In this document: positions 1-6,801 of the stretch, one piece after another
How positions within the stretch are numbered: position 1 is the stretch's first letter
Layout of the letters: each line of letters begins with the position of its first letter
Assembly (NCBI GenBank): GCA_031256155.1
Contig: JAIRRD010000229.1
Coordinates: 1-7,037, forward strand
Reading direction: 5' to 3'
Source: Holophagales bacterium
Lineage (GTDB): Bacteria > Acidobacteriota > Holophagae > Holophagales > Holophagaceae
DNA: 7,037 bases
Made by a program: the position numbers and the translations under genes
The notes under the pieces: generated by a model
The model's database searches: none
The model's input: only the letters and a program-made list of their open reading frames with translations
What the model was told of the DNA's origin: nothing

Positions 1-711
1 CACCTTGATGAAGTAATTCGGCATTGGGTACAGGATAACAAACAAGAAAAACTGATTGCCGACAGTCAAGTAAACATTCCGCCTGAGCACGAACACGCTT
101 CAACCGAAAGCGGCGATTACCAGAGCGCATACAACAGAGAGATCGCTGGATTAGACATGAATGTCGGAATTCAGCGTTTTGGCAAGAGCTCCTATATTGA
201 AATTCTGCGTTCATATGTAACTCACACACCCACTCTGCTTGACATCCTTAAGAAAGCCGATAGCGACAATTTGAATAATTACGCCACTCACGTACATGGC
301 ATTAAGGGATCAAGCCGAGGCATTGGTGCTTTTTCTGTGGGCGATGCTGCTGAGGCACTGGAAAACGCGGCAAAAGCTGGAAACATTGATTTTGTGAACA
401 ACAACAATAAAGATTTTATTCAAATGGTCGAAACACTTGTATCCGACATCAATGGATTTTTGAACGATGTATTGCCACAAAGCAATAAGCCAAAAAAAGA
501 TAAGCCTGAAAGAGAAATATTGGCAAAACTTATGACAGCCTGTGCAAAATATGATATGGACGGGGTTGACACGACAATGGCGGAAATAGACGCTTACGAT
601 TACGAATCCGATGATGGTCTTATATGTTGGTTGCGGGAGAATGTGTCTTTGACTAATTTTACGCAAATTCAGGAAAAACTTTTGCTCTTGACCGAGCGTG
701 AAACACTATAG
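1..711 (+). CDS. Hybrid sensor histidine kinase, C-terminal part: end of receiver domain, HPt domain, helical tail (5' end outside window)
   Basis: The reading frame is open from the first base, and the 236 visible residues are the C-terminus of a larger protein. Residues 1-18 (HLDEVIRHWVQDNKQEK and on) look like the last helix of a CheY-like receiver. After a polar linker comes an HPt domain, about residues 53-158, with the phosphorylatable histidine at residue 99 in HGIKGSSRGIGA, matching the HPt signature HxxKGxxxxxGA. The last 75 or so residues (YDMDGVDTTMAEIDAYDYES, then WLREN) form a predicted helical extension that I have seen attached to this type of kinase; its role is unknown. Phosphate should pass from the unseen kinase core to the receiver Asp, then His99, then a separate receiver. 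The response regulator gene 16 bases downstream is the obvious recipient. An internal ATG at 157 is not the real start, because the receiver-like sequence continues upstream of it in frame. Sensor input cannot be judged. Confidence 0.9.
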   Translation, partial: HLDEVIRHWVQDNKQEKLIADSQVNIPPEHEHASTESGDYQSAYNREIAGLDMNVGIQRFGKSSYIEILRSYVTHTPTLLDILKKADSDNLNNYATHVHGIKGSSRGIGAFSVGDAAEALENAAKAGNIDFVNNNNKDFIQMVETLVSDINGFLNDVLPQSNKPKKDKPEREILAKLMTACAKYDMDGVDTTMAEIDAYDYESDDGLICWLRENVSLTNFTQIQEKLLLLTERETL

Positions 712-716
712 GTATA

Positions 717-722
717 AAGGAG
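717..722 (+). promoter_or_regulatory. Shine-Dalgarno AAGGAG deciding the response-regulator start
   Basis: AAGGAG lies 5 bases upstream of the ATG at 728. An in-frame GTG at 698 would overlap the kinase stop and add ten residues (MKHYRYKGED) unlike any receiver N-terminus. The ribosome site therefore favours 728. Confidence 0.8.
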
Positions 723-727
723 AGGAT

Positions 728-1837
728 ATGGCCAAGGAAAGAGGCAAGATTATTTTGGTTGACGACAACAAAGCCAACTTGGATCAAGGGCGGAATTTAC
801 TTAAAACCTTTTATGAAGTATTTCCAGCCGCATCAGCCGCCAAGCTCTTTGAGATACTTGAAAATCTCATTCCCGATTTAATTCTTCTGGATATAGACAT
901 GCCGGAAGTAAATGGTTATGAAGCCATTAAAACATTGAAAAGCAATAACCGCTTTGTTGACATTCCCGTAATATTCCTCACCTCGAAAGACGATGCGGTA
1001 AGTGAACTGGATGGTTTAACCCTTGGTGCGGCGGATTACGTCTCCAAGCCCTTTTCAGGCCCACTTTTATTAAAGCGCATAGAAAAAGAACTTTTTATAG
1101 CCAACCAGAAAAGAGATACACAGAAAAACCAAGAATCCATGATGGATTATACGAACAACTTAGCAAAAATGGTAATGGAAAAGACAAGAGAAGTGACCGA
1201 GCTTCAAAGCGCTATACTGAGTACCATAACTAACTTGATTGAATTCCGCGATAAACTGACTGCCGGGCACACAATGCGTACCAAGCTCTACATACAAGCC
1301 CTGTTTGATGAAATGAAGCGGGGGGGTATATACGCCAATGAAATTTTTGAATGGAATGAACATGCTTTTTTATCCTCAGTGCAGCTACATGACATTGGGA
1401 AGATAGCCATACCCGATAATATTTTGAATAAGTCTGGAAGACTCACGGAAGATGAATACGAAATCATGAAATCCCACGTGACGGTTGGCGTTGACGCAAT
1501 TGAGAAAATAATGACTAAAACCCGCGAGCACTCTTTTTTGCGCCATGCCCTGAACATAGCCGGAACTCACCACGAAAGATGGGATGGGAGCGGCTATCCC
1601 ATCGGATTAAGCGGGAAAAATATACCTCTTGAAGGACGTTTGATGGCAATAGCTGATGTGTACGACGCGTTGGTTATGTTACGCCCTTATAAACAAGCGC
1701 TTTCCCGTGAGGAGGCATGTAAAATCATCAAAGAAGGTGCCGGAAAACAGTTTGAGCCAGTTTTAGTTGATGTTTTTCTCAAGGTAGAAGAAAGATTTGC
1801 CCAAATCGCAAGTACTCAGGAAGACATAAACGAATAG
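728..1837 (+). CDS. Response regulator with receiver and HD-GYP domains (probable cyclic-di-GMP phosphodiesterase)
   Basis: The protein has 369 residues. The receiver (about 5-125) has the acidic pair D12/D13, the phospho-acceptor D55 in LLDIDMPE, T85 and K107 in VSKPF, so it should be phosphorylatable. A helical linker (about 126-165) leads to an HD-GYP domain with H181 in the GHTMRT segment, the metal-binding pair H221-D222 in HDIGK, H250, and the signature HHERWDGSGYP at 281-291, followed by IADVYDAL and RPY. All expected HD-GYP residues appear present. The family hydrolyses c-di-GMP to pGpG or GMP in the cytoplasm, so phosphorylation probably tunes c-di-GMP level and hence motility or surface behaviour. 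It follows the HPt-bearing kinase by 16 bases with its own Shine-Dalgarno, and is probably the phosphorelay output. A run of seven G (1320-1326) lies between the first HD-GYP helix and the HD motif. The family assignment is firm; that it is an active phosphodiesterase is inferred from intact motifs. Confidence 0.93.
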   Translation: MAKERGKIILVDDNKANLDQGRNLLKTFYEVFPAASAAKLFEILENLIPDLILLDIDMPEVNGYEAIKTLKSNNRFVDIPVIFLTSKDDAVSELDGLTLGAADYVSKPFSGPLLLKRIEKELFIANQKRDTQKNQESMMDYTNNLAKMVMEKTREVTELQSAILSTITNLIEFRDKLTAGHTMRTKLYIQALFDEMKRGGIYANEIFEWNEHAFLSSVQLHDIGKIAIPDNILNKSGRLTEDEYEIMKSHVTVGVDAIEKIMTKTREHSFLRHALNIAGTHHERWDGSGYPIGLSGKNIPLEGRLMAIADVYDALVMLRPYKQALSREEACKIIKEGAGKQFEPVLVDVFLKVEERFAQIASTQEDINE

Positions 1838-1867
1838 AATTTGATTCAAGCCATGTAAGCTATTTTC

Positions 1868-3133
1868 ATGCACACAGAATTGATTGCCGTTGGCTCGGAA
1901 TTGCTGAACGCCGGACGCATTGACACAAATTCAATGTGGATTGCAGATCGTTTGGCTGAATTGGGACTGGAACTGCGCCTTAAGTCCTGCGTGGGGGATG
2001 ACAGCGCCACGCTGAAGACCTGCATTATCAATGCGCTTGAGCGTTCAGACCTGATAATTACAACGGGTGGGCTTGGACCTACTTTTGATGACCAAACGAA
2101 AGAGGCTTTTGCGGAAGTCATTGGCGTTCCCATGTTTGAAGACCCGCAGATACGTTCTGATATAGAATCATTCTTTATAGCCAGAGGGCGTTGTGCACCG
2201 GAGTGTAACTACAAACAGGCTTTGATACCAAAAGGAGCCACAGCGATTCCCAACCCTCTTGGAACAGCGCCGGGTGTGTACTGGCAAAATCCCCCCTCTT
2301 ACAGCAACCGCCGCATTGTAATGCTCCCAGGCGTCCCGCGTGAAATGATGGGGCTTTGGACAGGCGACATACATTCGCGTCTGTCGGGCTTGGCCAAAAA
2401 AACGATCAGCACGCTGCGGCTTGTAGTGAGCGGCGTTGGCGAGAGCGCTTTGGACGAAAGGACAAAACACATCAGAGAACGCTACAAACACTTGGACTGG
2501 ACTATCCTGGCTCCAAGGACCCATGTGGAGTTCCTGGTTCGATCAACGAGCCATGAGCAATTGGAAGCTGTCCAGATAGACATGAACGCAGAGCTTGGAG
2601 CTGATCTAGTCTGCATCGGCAATGGTCGGCCAGAATCGGTCGTTCTGGATATGCTTAAGACACACAGCGAAACGCTGGCCATAGCTGAGAGTGTCACGGG
2701 CGGTATTCTGGCCTCGCGCATTATTGATGTGCCAGGGGCAAGCAGCGCTTTACTTGGCGGCGTTGTTGCGTATACACCTAAAGCTAAAGCCGAACTGGTC
2801 GGCGTGCCAGTGAATTTCATTAATTCTCACGGCACTGTGGGCGAGGCAATCACAATGGAAATGGCGGCGCGCATTAAAGAAAGAATGAGTACTGACTGGG
2901 GTCTGGCTGTGACAGGTAACGCAGGGCCAACTGTGGATAAAAACGCTCTGAATCAGGATGACTGTAACAAAATCGGCAGGTGCTACATAGCCGTTGCAGA
3001 TACAGCCAGCGTAAAATGCCAGGCCCATGACATACACGGCGACAGGGCGGACATCCAGTTCAGAGCGGCAAATTGGGCCATTGACATGCTGAGGCGGAAT
3101 ATCCTGAAAAAACACATACCCGGAGGTTCATAA
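1868..3133 (+). CDS. cinA: CinA family protein: molybdopterin-binding-like domain plus NMN deamidase (PncC) domain
   Basis: A full-length two-domain CinA of 421 residues. The N-terminus MHTELIAVGSELLNAGRIDTN fits the family's usual opening, and TTGGLGPTFDDQTKE (TGGLGP at 66-71) is the hallmark of the MoCF/COG1058 domain, linked in the literature to ADP-ribose pyrophosphatase activity. The C-terminal domain (about 255-421) contains AESVTGG, with S275 at the catalytic serine position (usually ESCTGG), then VAYTPKAKAELVGV and VTGNAGPT, all typical of the PncC amidohydrolase that converts nicotinamide mononucleotide to nicotinate mononucleotide plus ammonia. It should act in cytoplasmic NAD salvage; the historical competence link is not supported by anything here. 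The ATG at 1868 is chosen because the family begins right there, yet no clear Shine-Dalgarno precedes it (TAAGCTATTTTC). The stop overlaps the next start by one base. Base composition is less AT-rich than in the two genes before it. Confidence 0.95.
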   Translation: MHTELIAVGSELLNAGRIDTNSMWIADRLAELGLELRLKSCVGDDSATLKTCIINALERSDLIITTGGLGPTFDDQTKEAFAEVIGVPMFEDPQIRSDIESFFIARGRCAPECNYKQALIPKGATAIPNPLGTAPGVYWQNPPSYSNRRIVMLPGVPREMMGLWTGDIHSRLSGLAKKTISTLRLVVSGVGESALDERTKHIRERYKHLDWTILAPRTHVEFLVRSTSHEQLEAVQIDMNAELGADLVCIGNGRPESVVLDMLKTHSETLAIAESVTGGILASRIIDVPGASSALLGGVVAYTPKAKAELVGVPVNFINSHGTVGEAITMEMAARIKERMSTDWGLAVTGNAGPTVDKNALNQDDCNKIGRCYIAVADTASVKCQAHDIHGDRADIQFRAANWAIDMLRRNILKKHIPGGS

Positions 3134-4518
3134 TGTTGCGTTTTGTTTGCTTTATATTTACGATTTTGGCAATGTTTCCGGTCTTCGCTCAAACCGCCCG
3201 ACCGGAGTTGGCAGAGCGGAAGTTCATAAGCCGGGCCGTAGAGCAAAAAATCAGTGAAATCAAGTCCGCCGCTAATCCTGAGATAGGTCGGCTGTTTGAA
3301 CAGTGTTTTCCGAACACTCTGGACACTACTGTTACACATTGTGAAAAAGATGGAATACCGGATACTTTTGTGATAACCGGTGACATCAACGCGATGTGGC
3401 TACGGGACAGTACGGCTCAGGTATGGCCTTATCTGGAATTGATTCCGAAAGACCCGAAGCTGAAGCCGCTGGTAGCCGGTTTAGTGCGCCGCCAGACGAA
3501 TTGTATTAAAATTGACCCATACGCCAATGCTTTTAACGATGGGCCAGGGACTTCCCACTGGAGTACAGACCACACTGCGATGTTGCCGGAGCTTCATGAG
3601 CGCAAGTGGGAAGTGGATAGCCTCTGTTGGCCTATCCGCCTAGCTTACAGTTACTACAAAATCACAAAAGACGAAACAGTTTTTGATGATAGCTGGAAAA
3701 CGGCCATGCGATTGGTGATACAGACTTTCAAAGAGCAGCAGCGCAAAGGAGACCGCAGAGGGCCGCATCCGTACAGATTTAGCAGGACTACGGCGTGGCA
3801 GCACGATACATTGGCTCAGGGCGGCCTTGGAAACCCATGGAAGCCCTGCGGCTTGATAGCCAGCGCCTTCAGGCCCTCGGACGATGCAACGCTGTTTTTA
3901 TTCCTTGTACCATCCAATCATTTTGCCGTGGTAAGTTTGCGTCAAATGGCGGAACTGGCCGACGGCCCGGCAAAAGACACTGATTTGGCGCACAGTGCCA
4001 GAGAACTGGCAGTTGAAGTTGAAACGGCGCTGTACAAACACGCAATAGTCAATCATCCCAAATACGGAAAAATATGGGCCTTTGAGGTGGATGGTTTTGG
4101 AAATACGTTGATGATGGATGATGCCAATCTTCCCAGCCTGCTATCCCTGCCTTATTTAGGCGCATGCAAACTTGATGACCCAATTTATAAGGCAACGAGG
4201 CGCTTCGTGCTGAGTCCCGATAATCCGTATTTTGCTGAAGGAAGAGCCGCCAGCGGGATTAGTAGTCCCCACGCCGATGCTCATAGAATCTGGCACTTGG
4301 CTCTGATAGCCCAGGGAATCACATCCACGGACACGGCGGAAGCCGCTCAAGTACTGCGTACGCTGGCCGCCACACACGCTGGGACGTACTTTATGCACGA
4401 AGCCTTTGACAAGGATGACCCAAATGACTTCACACGCAAGTGGTTCGCCTGGGCAAATACTTTTTTTGCAGAATTTATATTGCATATACACAAAAAATGG
4501 CCTGACCTGCTCAAATAA
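3133..4518 (+). CDS. Exported glycoside hydrolase family 125 (exo-alpha-1,6-mannosidase)
   Basis: A 461-residue protein with a signal peptide: hydrophobic stretch 4-18 and a likely cleavage after A19 (VFA|Q). The mature part carries a run of GH125 (formerly DUF1237) landmarks: CFPNTLDTTV at 58-67, GDINAMWLRDSTAQV at 83-97, DPYANAFN at 128-135, ERKWEVDSLCWP at 156-167, FRPSDDA at 246-252, PSNHFAV at 260-266, and near the end HEAF and RKWFAWAN. From memory, the Clostridium perfringens enzyme uses Asp220 as acid and Glu393 as base. D250 and E423 here sit in matching motifs at the same spacing (173), so both catalytic residues appear present. The family is an inverting exo-acting alpha-1,6-mannosidase, so the role is probably trimming mannans or N-glycans outside the cytoplasm. 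GGAGG at 3122-3126, 6 bases before the ATG, drives translation, and the start overlaps the cinA stop as TAATG. I see no transporter or other glycan gene beside it. Confidence 0.93.
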   Translation: MLRFVCFIFTILAMFPVFAQTARPELAERKFISRAVEQKISEIKSAANPEIGRLFEQCFPNTLDTTVTHCEKDGIPDTFVITGDINAMWLRDSTAQVWPYLELIPKDPKLKPLVAGLVRRQTNCIKIDPYANAFNDGPGTSHWSTDHTAMLPELHERKWEVDSLCWPIRLAYSYYKITKDETVFDDSWKTAMRLVIQTFKEQQRKGDRRGPHPYRFSRTTAWQHDTLAQGGLGNPWKPCGLIASAFRPSDDATLFLFLVPSNHFAVVSLRQMAELADGPAKDTDLAHSARELAVEVETALYKHAIVNHPKYGKIWAFEVDGFGNTLMMDDANLPSLLSLPYLGACKLDDPIYKATRRFVLSPDNPYFAEGRAASGISSPHADAHRIWHLALIAQGITSTDTAEAAQVLRTLAATHAGTYFMHEAFDKDDPNDFTRKWFAWANTFFAEFILHIHKKWPDLLK

Positions 4519-4554
4519 TTTTCATTTCTCTTTTGATTTTTCCGGGAGGCACTT

Positions 4555-5388
4555 ATGCCGCAGCAATGGGTTTTGATTACAGGGTGTTCAACGGGTATCG
4601 GAAAGGCACTGGTTGATGTCTGCCGAAATTACGGCTGGGGCGTAATAGCCACAGCCAGGAATTTGAACTCGCTGGATGATTTGAAAGACGGCGAAGACTT
4701 GCGAAAAATCAGACTGGACGTAACGGATATAAATTCCATTCAATCCGCTGCCAGCGCAGTAGAAGACCTGCACTTACGCGCACTCGTCAACAACGCTGGC
4801 TATGGACAGATGGGGCCGCTGGAAGCACTGCGCCCTGATGAATTGCGCTTGCAGTTTGAAACCAATGTCATTGGTCTGCAAGTTGTCACCAACGCATTTT
4901 TGCCCCTCATCAGGCGGTGCAGGGAGGGACAGGGGCGCATAGTTCATGTGGCGTCTGTTCTGGGCAGGCTGTCAATTCCTATGGCGGGGGCATATAACGC
5001 CAGCAAACACGCAGTAGTGGCGTTAGCTGAGACACTGCGTTTAGAGATTGGCAGGCAAATACCGGTAATTCTCGTGGAGCCTGGAGCTATTCAGTCAGAA
5101 TTCAGAGCCACTCTTAAACGAGTCTGGGGCGACCTGCCCAGTCGCGTTGCCGGTACAGCCTATCAAACAGTCGTTGAGCATTACGCAAATAAACGCGAGG
5201 ATTACGCAGGACAGCACGGAATGAGTGCGGAAGACTGCGCGCTAAGAATATTTAACGCCATGAACGCCGAGCACCCCCCCCGAAGGGTTGTCATTGGGGC
5301 AGACTCTTTTTGGGCACAAATAGCCAAAAAAATAGTTCCGGCACCACTTTGGGAATATCTGCTACGCCGTATGAATGGGATTGTGTAA
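4555..5388 (+). CDS. Classical short-chain dehydrogenase/reductase (SDR family NAD(P)-dependent oxidoreductase)
   Basis: 277 residues, the usual length of a classical SDR with a short C-terminal extension. The Rossmann motif TGCSTGIG is at 9-16, NNAGYG at 79-84, the structural Asn in NVIG at 104, and the catalytic set S134, Y147, K151 (YNASK) is complete. VEPGAIQSEF follows in the usual PG-motif place. R35 after the second strand (TARN) suggests NADPH preference. The substrate cannot be read from the sequence; the closest general description is an SDR of the broad COG0300/COG1028 type. Start ATG at 4555 is preceded by GGGAGG (4544-4549) at 5 bases. The gene follows the mannosidase by 36 T-rich bases with no hairpin, so it is probably the last gene of the cinA operon. 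A run of eight C (5274-5281, residues 240-243) lies near the 3' end. Confidence 0.92.
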   Translation: MPQQWVLITGCSTGIGKALVDVCRNYGWGVIATARNLNSLDDLKDGEDLRKIRLDVTDINSIQSAASAVEDLHLRALVNNAGYGQMGPLEALRPDELRLQFETNVIGLQVVTNAFLPLIRRCREGQGRIVHVASVLGRLSIPMAGAYNASKHAVVALAETLRLEIGRQIPVILVEPGAIQSEFRATLKRVWGDLPSRVAGTAYQTVVEHYANKREDYAGQHGMSAEDCALRIFNAMNAEHPPRRVVIGADSFWAQIAKKIVPAPLWEYLLRRMNGIV

Positions 5389-5396
5389 ATATGTGT

Positions 5397-5562
5397 AGTC
5401 GTTTTACTTGTGAAGCATAACAATGCTACACAAGTAAAATGTGCGGATGCGCCGGACTACGCCGTAATGGAGCGAGCTGCCATAGGCGGGGAGCGAAATG
5501 GCGCAATGGGAGGCGCAAGCGGTGCTTGTCTGTCTGTAATGTTTGTTAAGTGCGTTGACTAT
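5397..5562 (+). repeat. Intergenic repeat element copy 1: AT-rich hairpin plus GC-rich palindromic section
   Basis: This fills most of the 237-base gap between the reductase and the small minus-strand gene. It starts with AGTCGTTTTACTT, forms a long hairpin (5402-5439), continues through a GC-rich section containing GCGAGCTGCCATAGGCGGGGAG (within 5472-5493), and ends with GCGTTGACTAT (5552-5562). Two 11-mers, CCATAGGCGGG (5480-5490) and GCGTTGACTAT, recur in the same order and at similar spacing in copy 2 (6028-6038 and 6088-6098). The opening 13 bases match copy 2 at 10 of 13. No coding potential I trust. Function unknown; the boundaries are judged by eye. Confidence 0.6.
5402..5439. repeat. 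17-bp inverted repeat with one mismatch, AACA loop
   Basis: The left arm TTTTACTTGTGAAGCAT (5402-5418) pairs with 5423-5439 except for one A/A mismatch, leaving a 4-base loop. It begins 13 bases after the reductase stop, so it may act as a transcript end or a 3' stabiliser. No T run follows the stem on either strand, so it is not a textbook intrinsic terminator. It is also the AT-rich head of repeat copy 1. Confidence 0.75.
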
Positions 5563-5625
5563 TCTGTTATCCTCGGCTCGTCCTTTCCCCAATCAGTGTA
5601 CTGGGCTTTGGCTCGGTTGCTCATT

Positions 5626-5892
5626 TCAGCCGTGTAAGGCATTGACTCTCACTTCGCGCCAAGGAGTGGTCTTGGCACGACCTGATTCAATTTCGACTTT
5701 CTGGCTGTCAAGTTCCTCTTTTGTGACGGTCATTGGATAGTTCATGTATTTTTCAGCTCTGGCCGCTGCCGCCTCCAAATCGGGATCGTCCTCTTCATCT
5801 GGCTCATCAAACGGCAAGACTTGCTGACCATCAAACCGCGTTATGTGCCCTTCGTTCTTGATTTGCCCAGTTTGTGCTTTCAATGTGTCCAT
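5626..5892 (-). CDS. Small acidic protein of unknown function (88 aa)
   Basis: I do not recognise a family. The protein has a polar N-terminus (HITRFDGQQVLPF), a strongly acidic middle (DEPDEEDDPDLE, about residues 29-40), an alanine-rich helix (AAAARAEKYM), and a mixed C-terminus with EELDSQKVEIESGRAKTTPW. No signal peptide or membrane segment is visible, so it is probably cytoplasmic. The composition and length would suit an antitoxin or small regulator, but no toxin gene lies next to it, so this is only a thought. The ATG at 5892 is abutted directly by AAAAAGG (5893-5899), too close for normal initiation. The in-frame TTG three codons in (5883-5881) would have proper spacing and may be the true start. 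A palindrome-bearing promoter candidate lies just upstream. The gene sits between repeat copies 1 and 2. Confidence 0.6.
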   Translation of the reverse strand: MDTLKAQTGQIKNEGHITRFDGQQVLPFDEPDEEDDPDLEAAAARAEKYMNYPMTVTKEELDSQKVEIESGRAKTTPWREVRVNALHG

Positions 5893-5901
5893 CCTTTTTG
5901 A

Positions 5902-5938
5902 TAATCTATAGATTACAGTTTGAACCGCAAATTATCAA
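5902..5938 (-). promoter_or_regulatory. Candidate promoter with 14-bp palindromic operator upstream of the small acidic protein gene
   Basis: Read on the minus strand, TTGATA (5938-5933) is followed after 17 bases by TAATCT (5915-5910), a weak -10. The -10 lies inside a perfect 14-base palindrome, TAATCTATAGATTA (5902-5915), which ends 9 bases before the ATG. A dyad over a -10 next to a short gene is the classic layout for repression, often autoregulation. The palindrome is certain; the promoter and operator roles are inferred. Confidence 0.4.
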
Positions 5939-5957
5939 AAAACAACTCCAAACGACT

Positions 5958-5991
5958 ATAGCGGTTTAACTTATTGTAGTTAAACCGCTAT
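5958..5991. repeat. 13-bp perfect inverted repeat (ATAGCGGTTTAAC / GTTAAACCGCTAT)
   Basis: The arms at 5958-5970 and 5979-5991 are perfect complements, and one more T-A pair leaves a 6-base loop. It is the AT-rich head of repeat copy 2 and lies in the upstream region of the minus-strand gene starting at 5892. No T run follows on either strand. Confidence 0.8.
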
Positions 5992-6098
5992 GCTGGGATT
6001 CGCCTGCGAATCACAGCCGCTCATAGTCCATAGGCGGGCTCGGCTCGCCGTAAATGGACTATGAAAGCGCAAATTGCTATATCAAGGGCGTTGACTAT
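5960..6098 (+). repeat. Intergenic repeat element copy 2 with three successive hairpins
   Basis: This occupies most of the 228 bases between the two minus-strand genes. It opens with AGCGGTTTAACTT (compare AGTCGTTTTACTT in copy 1). It then has the 13-bp inverted repeat, a hairpin GATTCGC-CT-GCGAATC (5997-6012), and a 44-base hairpin whose outer arms TCATAGTCCAT (6021-6031) and ATGGACTATGA (6054-6064) are perfect. That last hairpin has an inner stem GGCGGGC-TCG-GCTCGCC (6033-6049). It ends with GCGTTGACTAT (6088-6098). The octamer GACTATAG occurs just before the element (5954-5961) and at its end (6093-6100), which may be a footprint of insertion or simply part of the repeat. Confidence 0.65.
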
Positions 6099-6120
6099 AG
6101 TTGCCTACCGGTCAAAAAAA

Positions 6121-6747
6121 TCAGCGGCTTTTCCCAAACCCAAAGAAAGTCCCATATCCAGCGACCAAAGCAATATCAGGGGTGCTGTACTTTTTGAACT
6201 CAATCTTGCTGGTATCTAAAAAATTGAGTTCAAGTCCCACCTCAAAGTAAAAACCCCTTGGTCTCATTTCCTTCATACCCAAATAAACAGCCCCGATAGG
6301 CTTGGTATATCTGCTGCCATTCAAAGGAGCATGTGTAGATGAATCTATTTCCCATTTCGTTATACCGGCTTCGACACTAAGGTAGCACCTGAAATCGCTG
6401 AATTCGTGGTTGATATGGCGCGAGTTGCCGAAGGTACGTCTAAACCCCAAAGCATACGAATTGTTATGGACTTTTGCCCTATGGCCATCAGTACCCCTGA
6501 AATGATGAGAATCGAACCAATAGTGTCCATGACAATTAACCATCAACGCATTATTAGCATTTACATTAAACACTGTGGCGGTTTTCAGATTTATGCTTGG
6601 CATGATATTGGTCATGTCACCAAGCAAGCCCACTGGTGCCAGCGCAAAACCATTCCCAATTCCAATTTCCCACCTTGCTGGCGCACTATTTTGCTGTGCA
6701 AGCAAGGAAACAGTGTGTAACAGCAGAAAGCAAGGTTTGATAAACAC
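6121..6747 (-). CDS. Exported protein, probable outer-membrane beta-barrel, unknown function
   Basis: With the GTG start at 6747 the protein has 208 residues. It opens with a typical signal peptide (FIKPCFLLLHTVSLLAQQ, hydrophobic core about 5-16, likely cleavage after A17). The mature part is rich in alternating polar/hydrophobic segments, aromatic residues and glycine: WEIGIGNGFAL near the start, CYLSVEAGITKWEI in the middle, and GFYFEVGLELNF and DIALVAGYGTFFGFG at the end. This fits a small outer-membrane barrel, though it ends GFGKSR rather than with a terminal Phe. A His-rich stretch (six His within residues 73-94) is unusual. An in-frame GTG at 6807 adds 20 polar residues before the signal peptide and is disfavoured because GGAGG lies 7 bases before 6747. 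The 3' end abuts a T7 run without a clear hairpin. I recognise no named family. Confidence 0.75.
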   Translation of the reverse strand: MFIKPCFLLLHTVSLLAQQNSAPARWEIGIGNGFALAPVGLLGDMTNIMPSINLKTATVFNVNANNALMVNCHGHYWFDSHHFRGTDGHRAKVHNNSYALGFRRTFGNSRHINHEFSDFRCYLSVEAGITKWEIDSSTHAPLNGSRYTKPIGAVYLGMKEMRPRGFYFEVGLELNFLDTSKIEFKKYSTPDIALVAGYGTFFGFGKSR

Positions 6748-6754
6748 TTGAGAA

Positions 6755-6759
6755 CCTCC
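6755..6759 (-). promoter_or_regulatory. Shine-Dalgarno GGAGG deciding the GTG start of the barrel protein
   Basis: On the minus strand, AAGGAGG precedes the GTG at 6747 by 7 bases. Using that GTG places the signal peptide exactly at the N-terminus, so the site and the protein agree on the start. Confidence 0.8.
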
Positions 6760-6801
6760 TTGTGAGGAATAGCAATATTCTAGAGCAAATTCACTTTGAG
6801 A

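Noticed and set aside
157..711. Stand-alone HPt protein starting at ATG 157
   Set aside because: The same frame is open to the window edge and encodes a receiver-like helix upstream, and no ribosome site precedes 157.
5402..5439. Intrinsic terminator of the cinA operon
   Set aside because: The stem is strong, but no T run follows it on either strand. It is listed as an inverted repeat instead.
5410..5740. Plus-strand small genes in the gap after the reductase
   Set aside because: These frames run through the palindromic repeat and over the minus-strand gene, lack ribosome sites and have no recognisable protein features.
5626..5892. Antitoxin of a type II toxin-antitoxin pair
   Set aside because: Size, acidity and the operator-like dyad fit loosely, but there is no toxin gene beside it and I recognise no antitoxin family, so it stays unknown.
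5397..6098. Integron attC sites with gene cassettes (GTTTAAC/GTTAAAC look like core sites; small genes between palindromic gaps)
   Set aside because: The two core-like sequences are only 8 bases apart, the ending GTTGACT does not fit GTTRRRY, copy 3 is inverted, the genes run opposite to the orientation this would need, and no integrase is visible.
6406..6720. Plus-strand frame of 104 codons opposite the barrel gene
   Set aside because: It is antisense to a gene with a signal peptide, ribosome site and beta-rich pattern, and has no supporting start signal.
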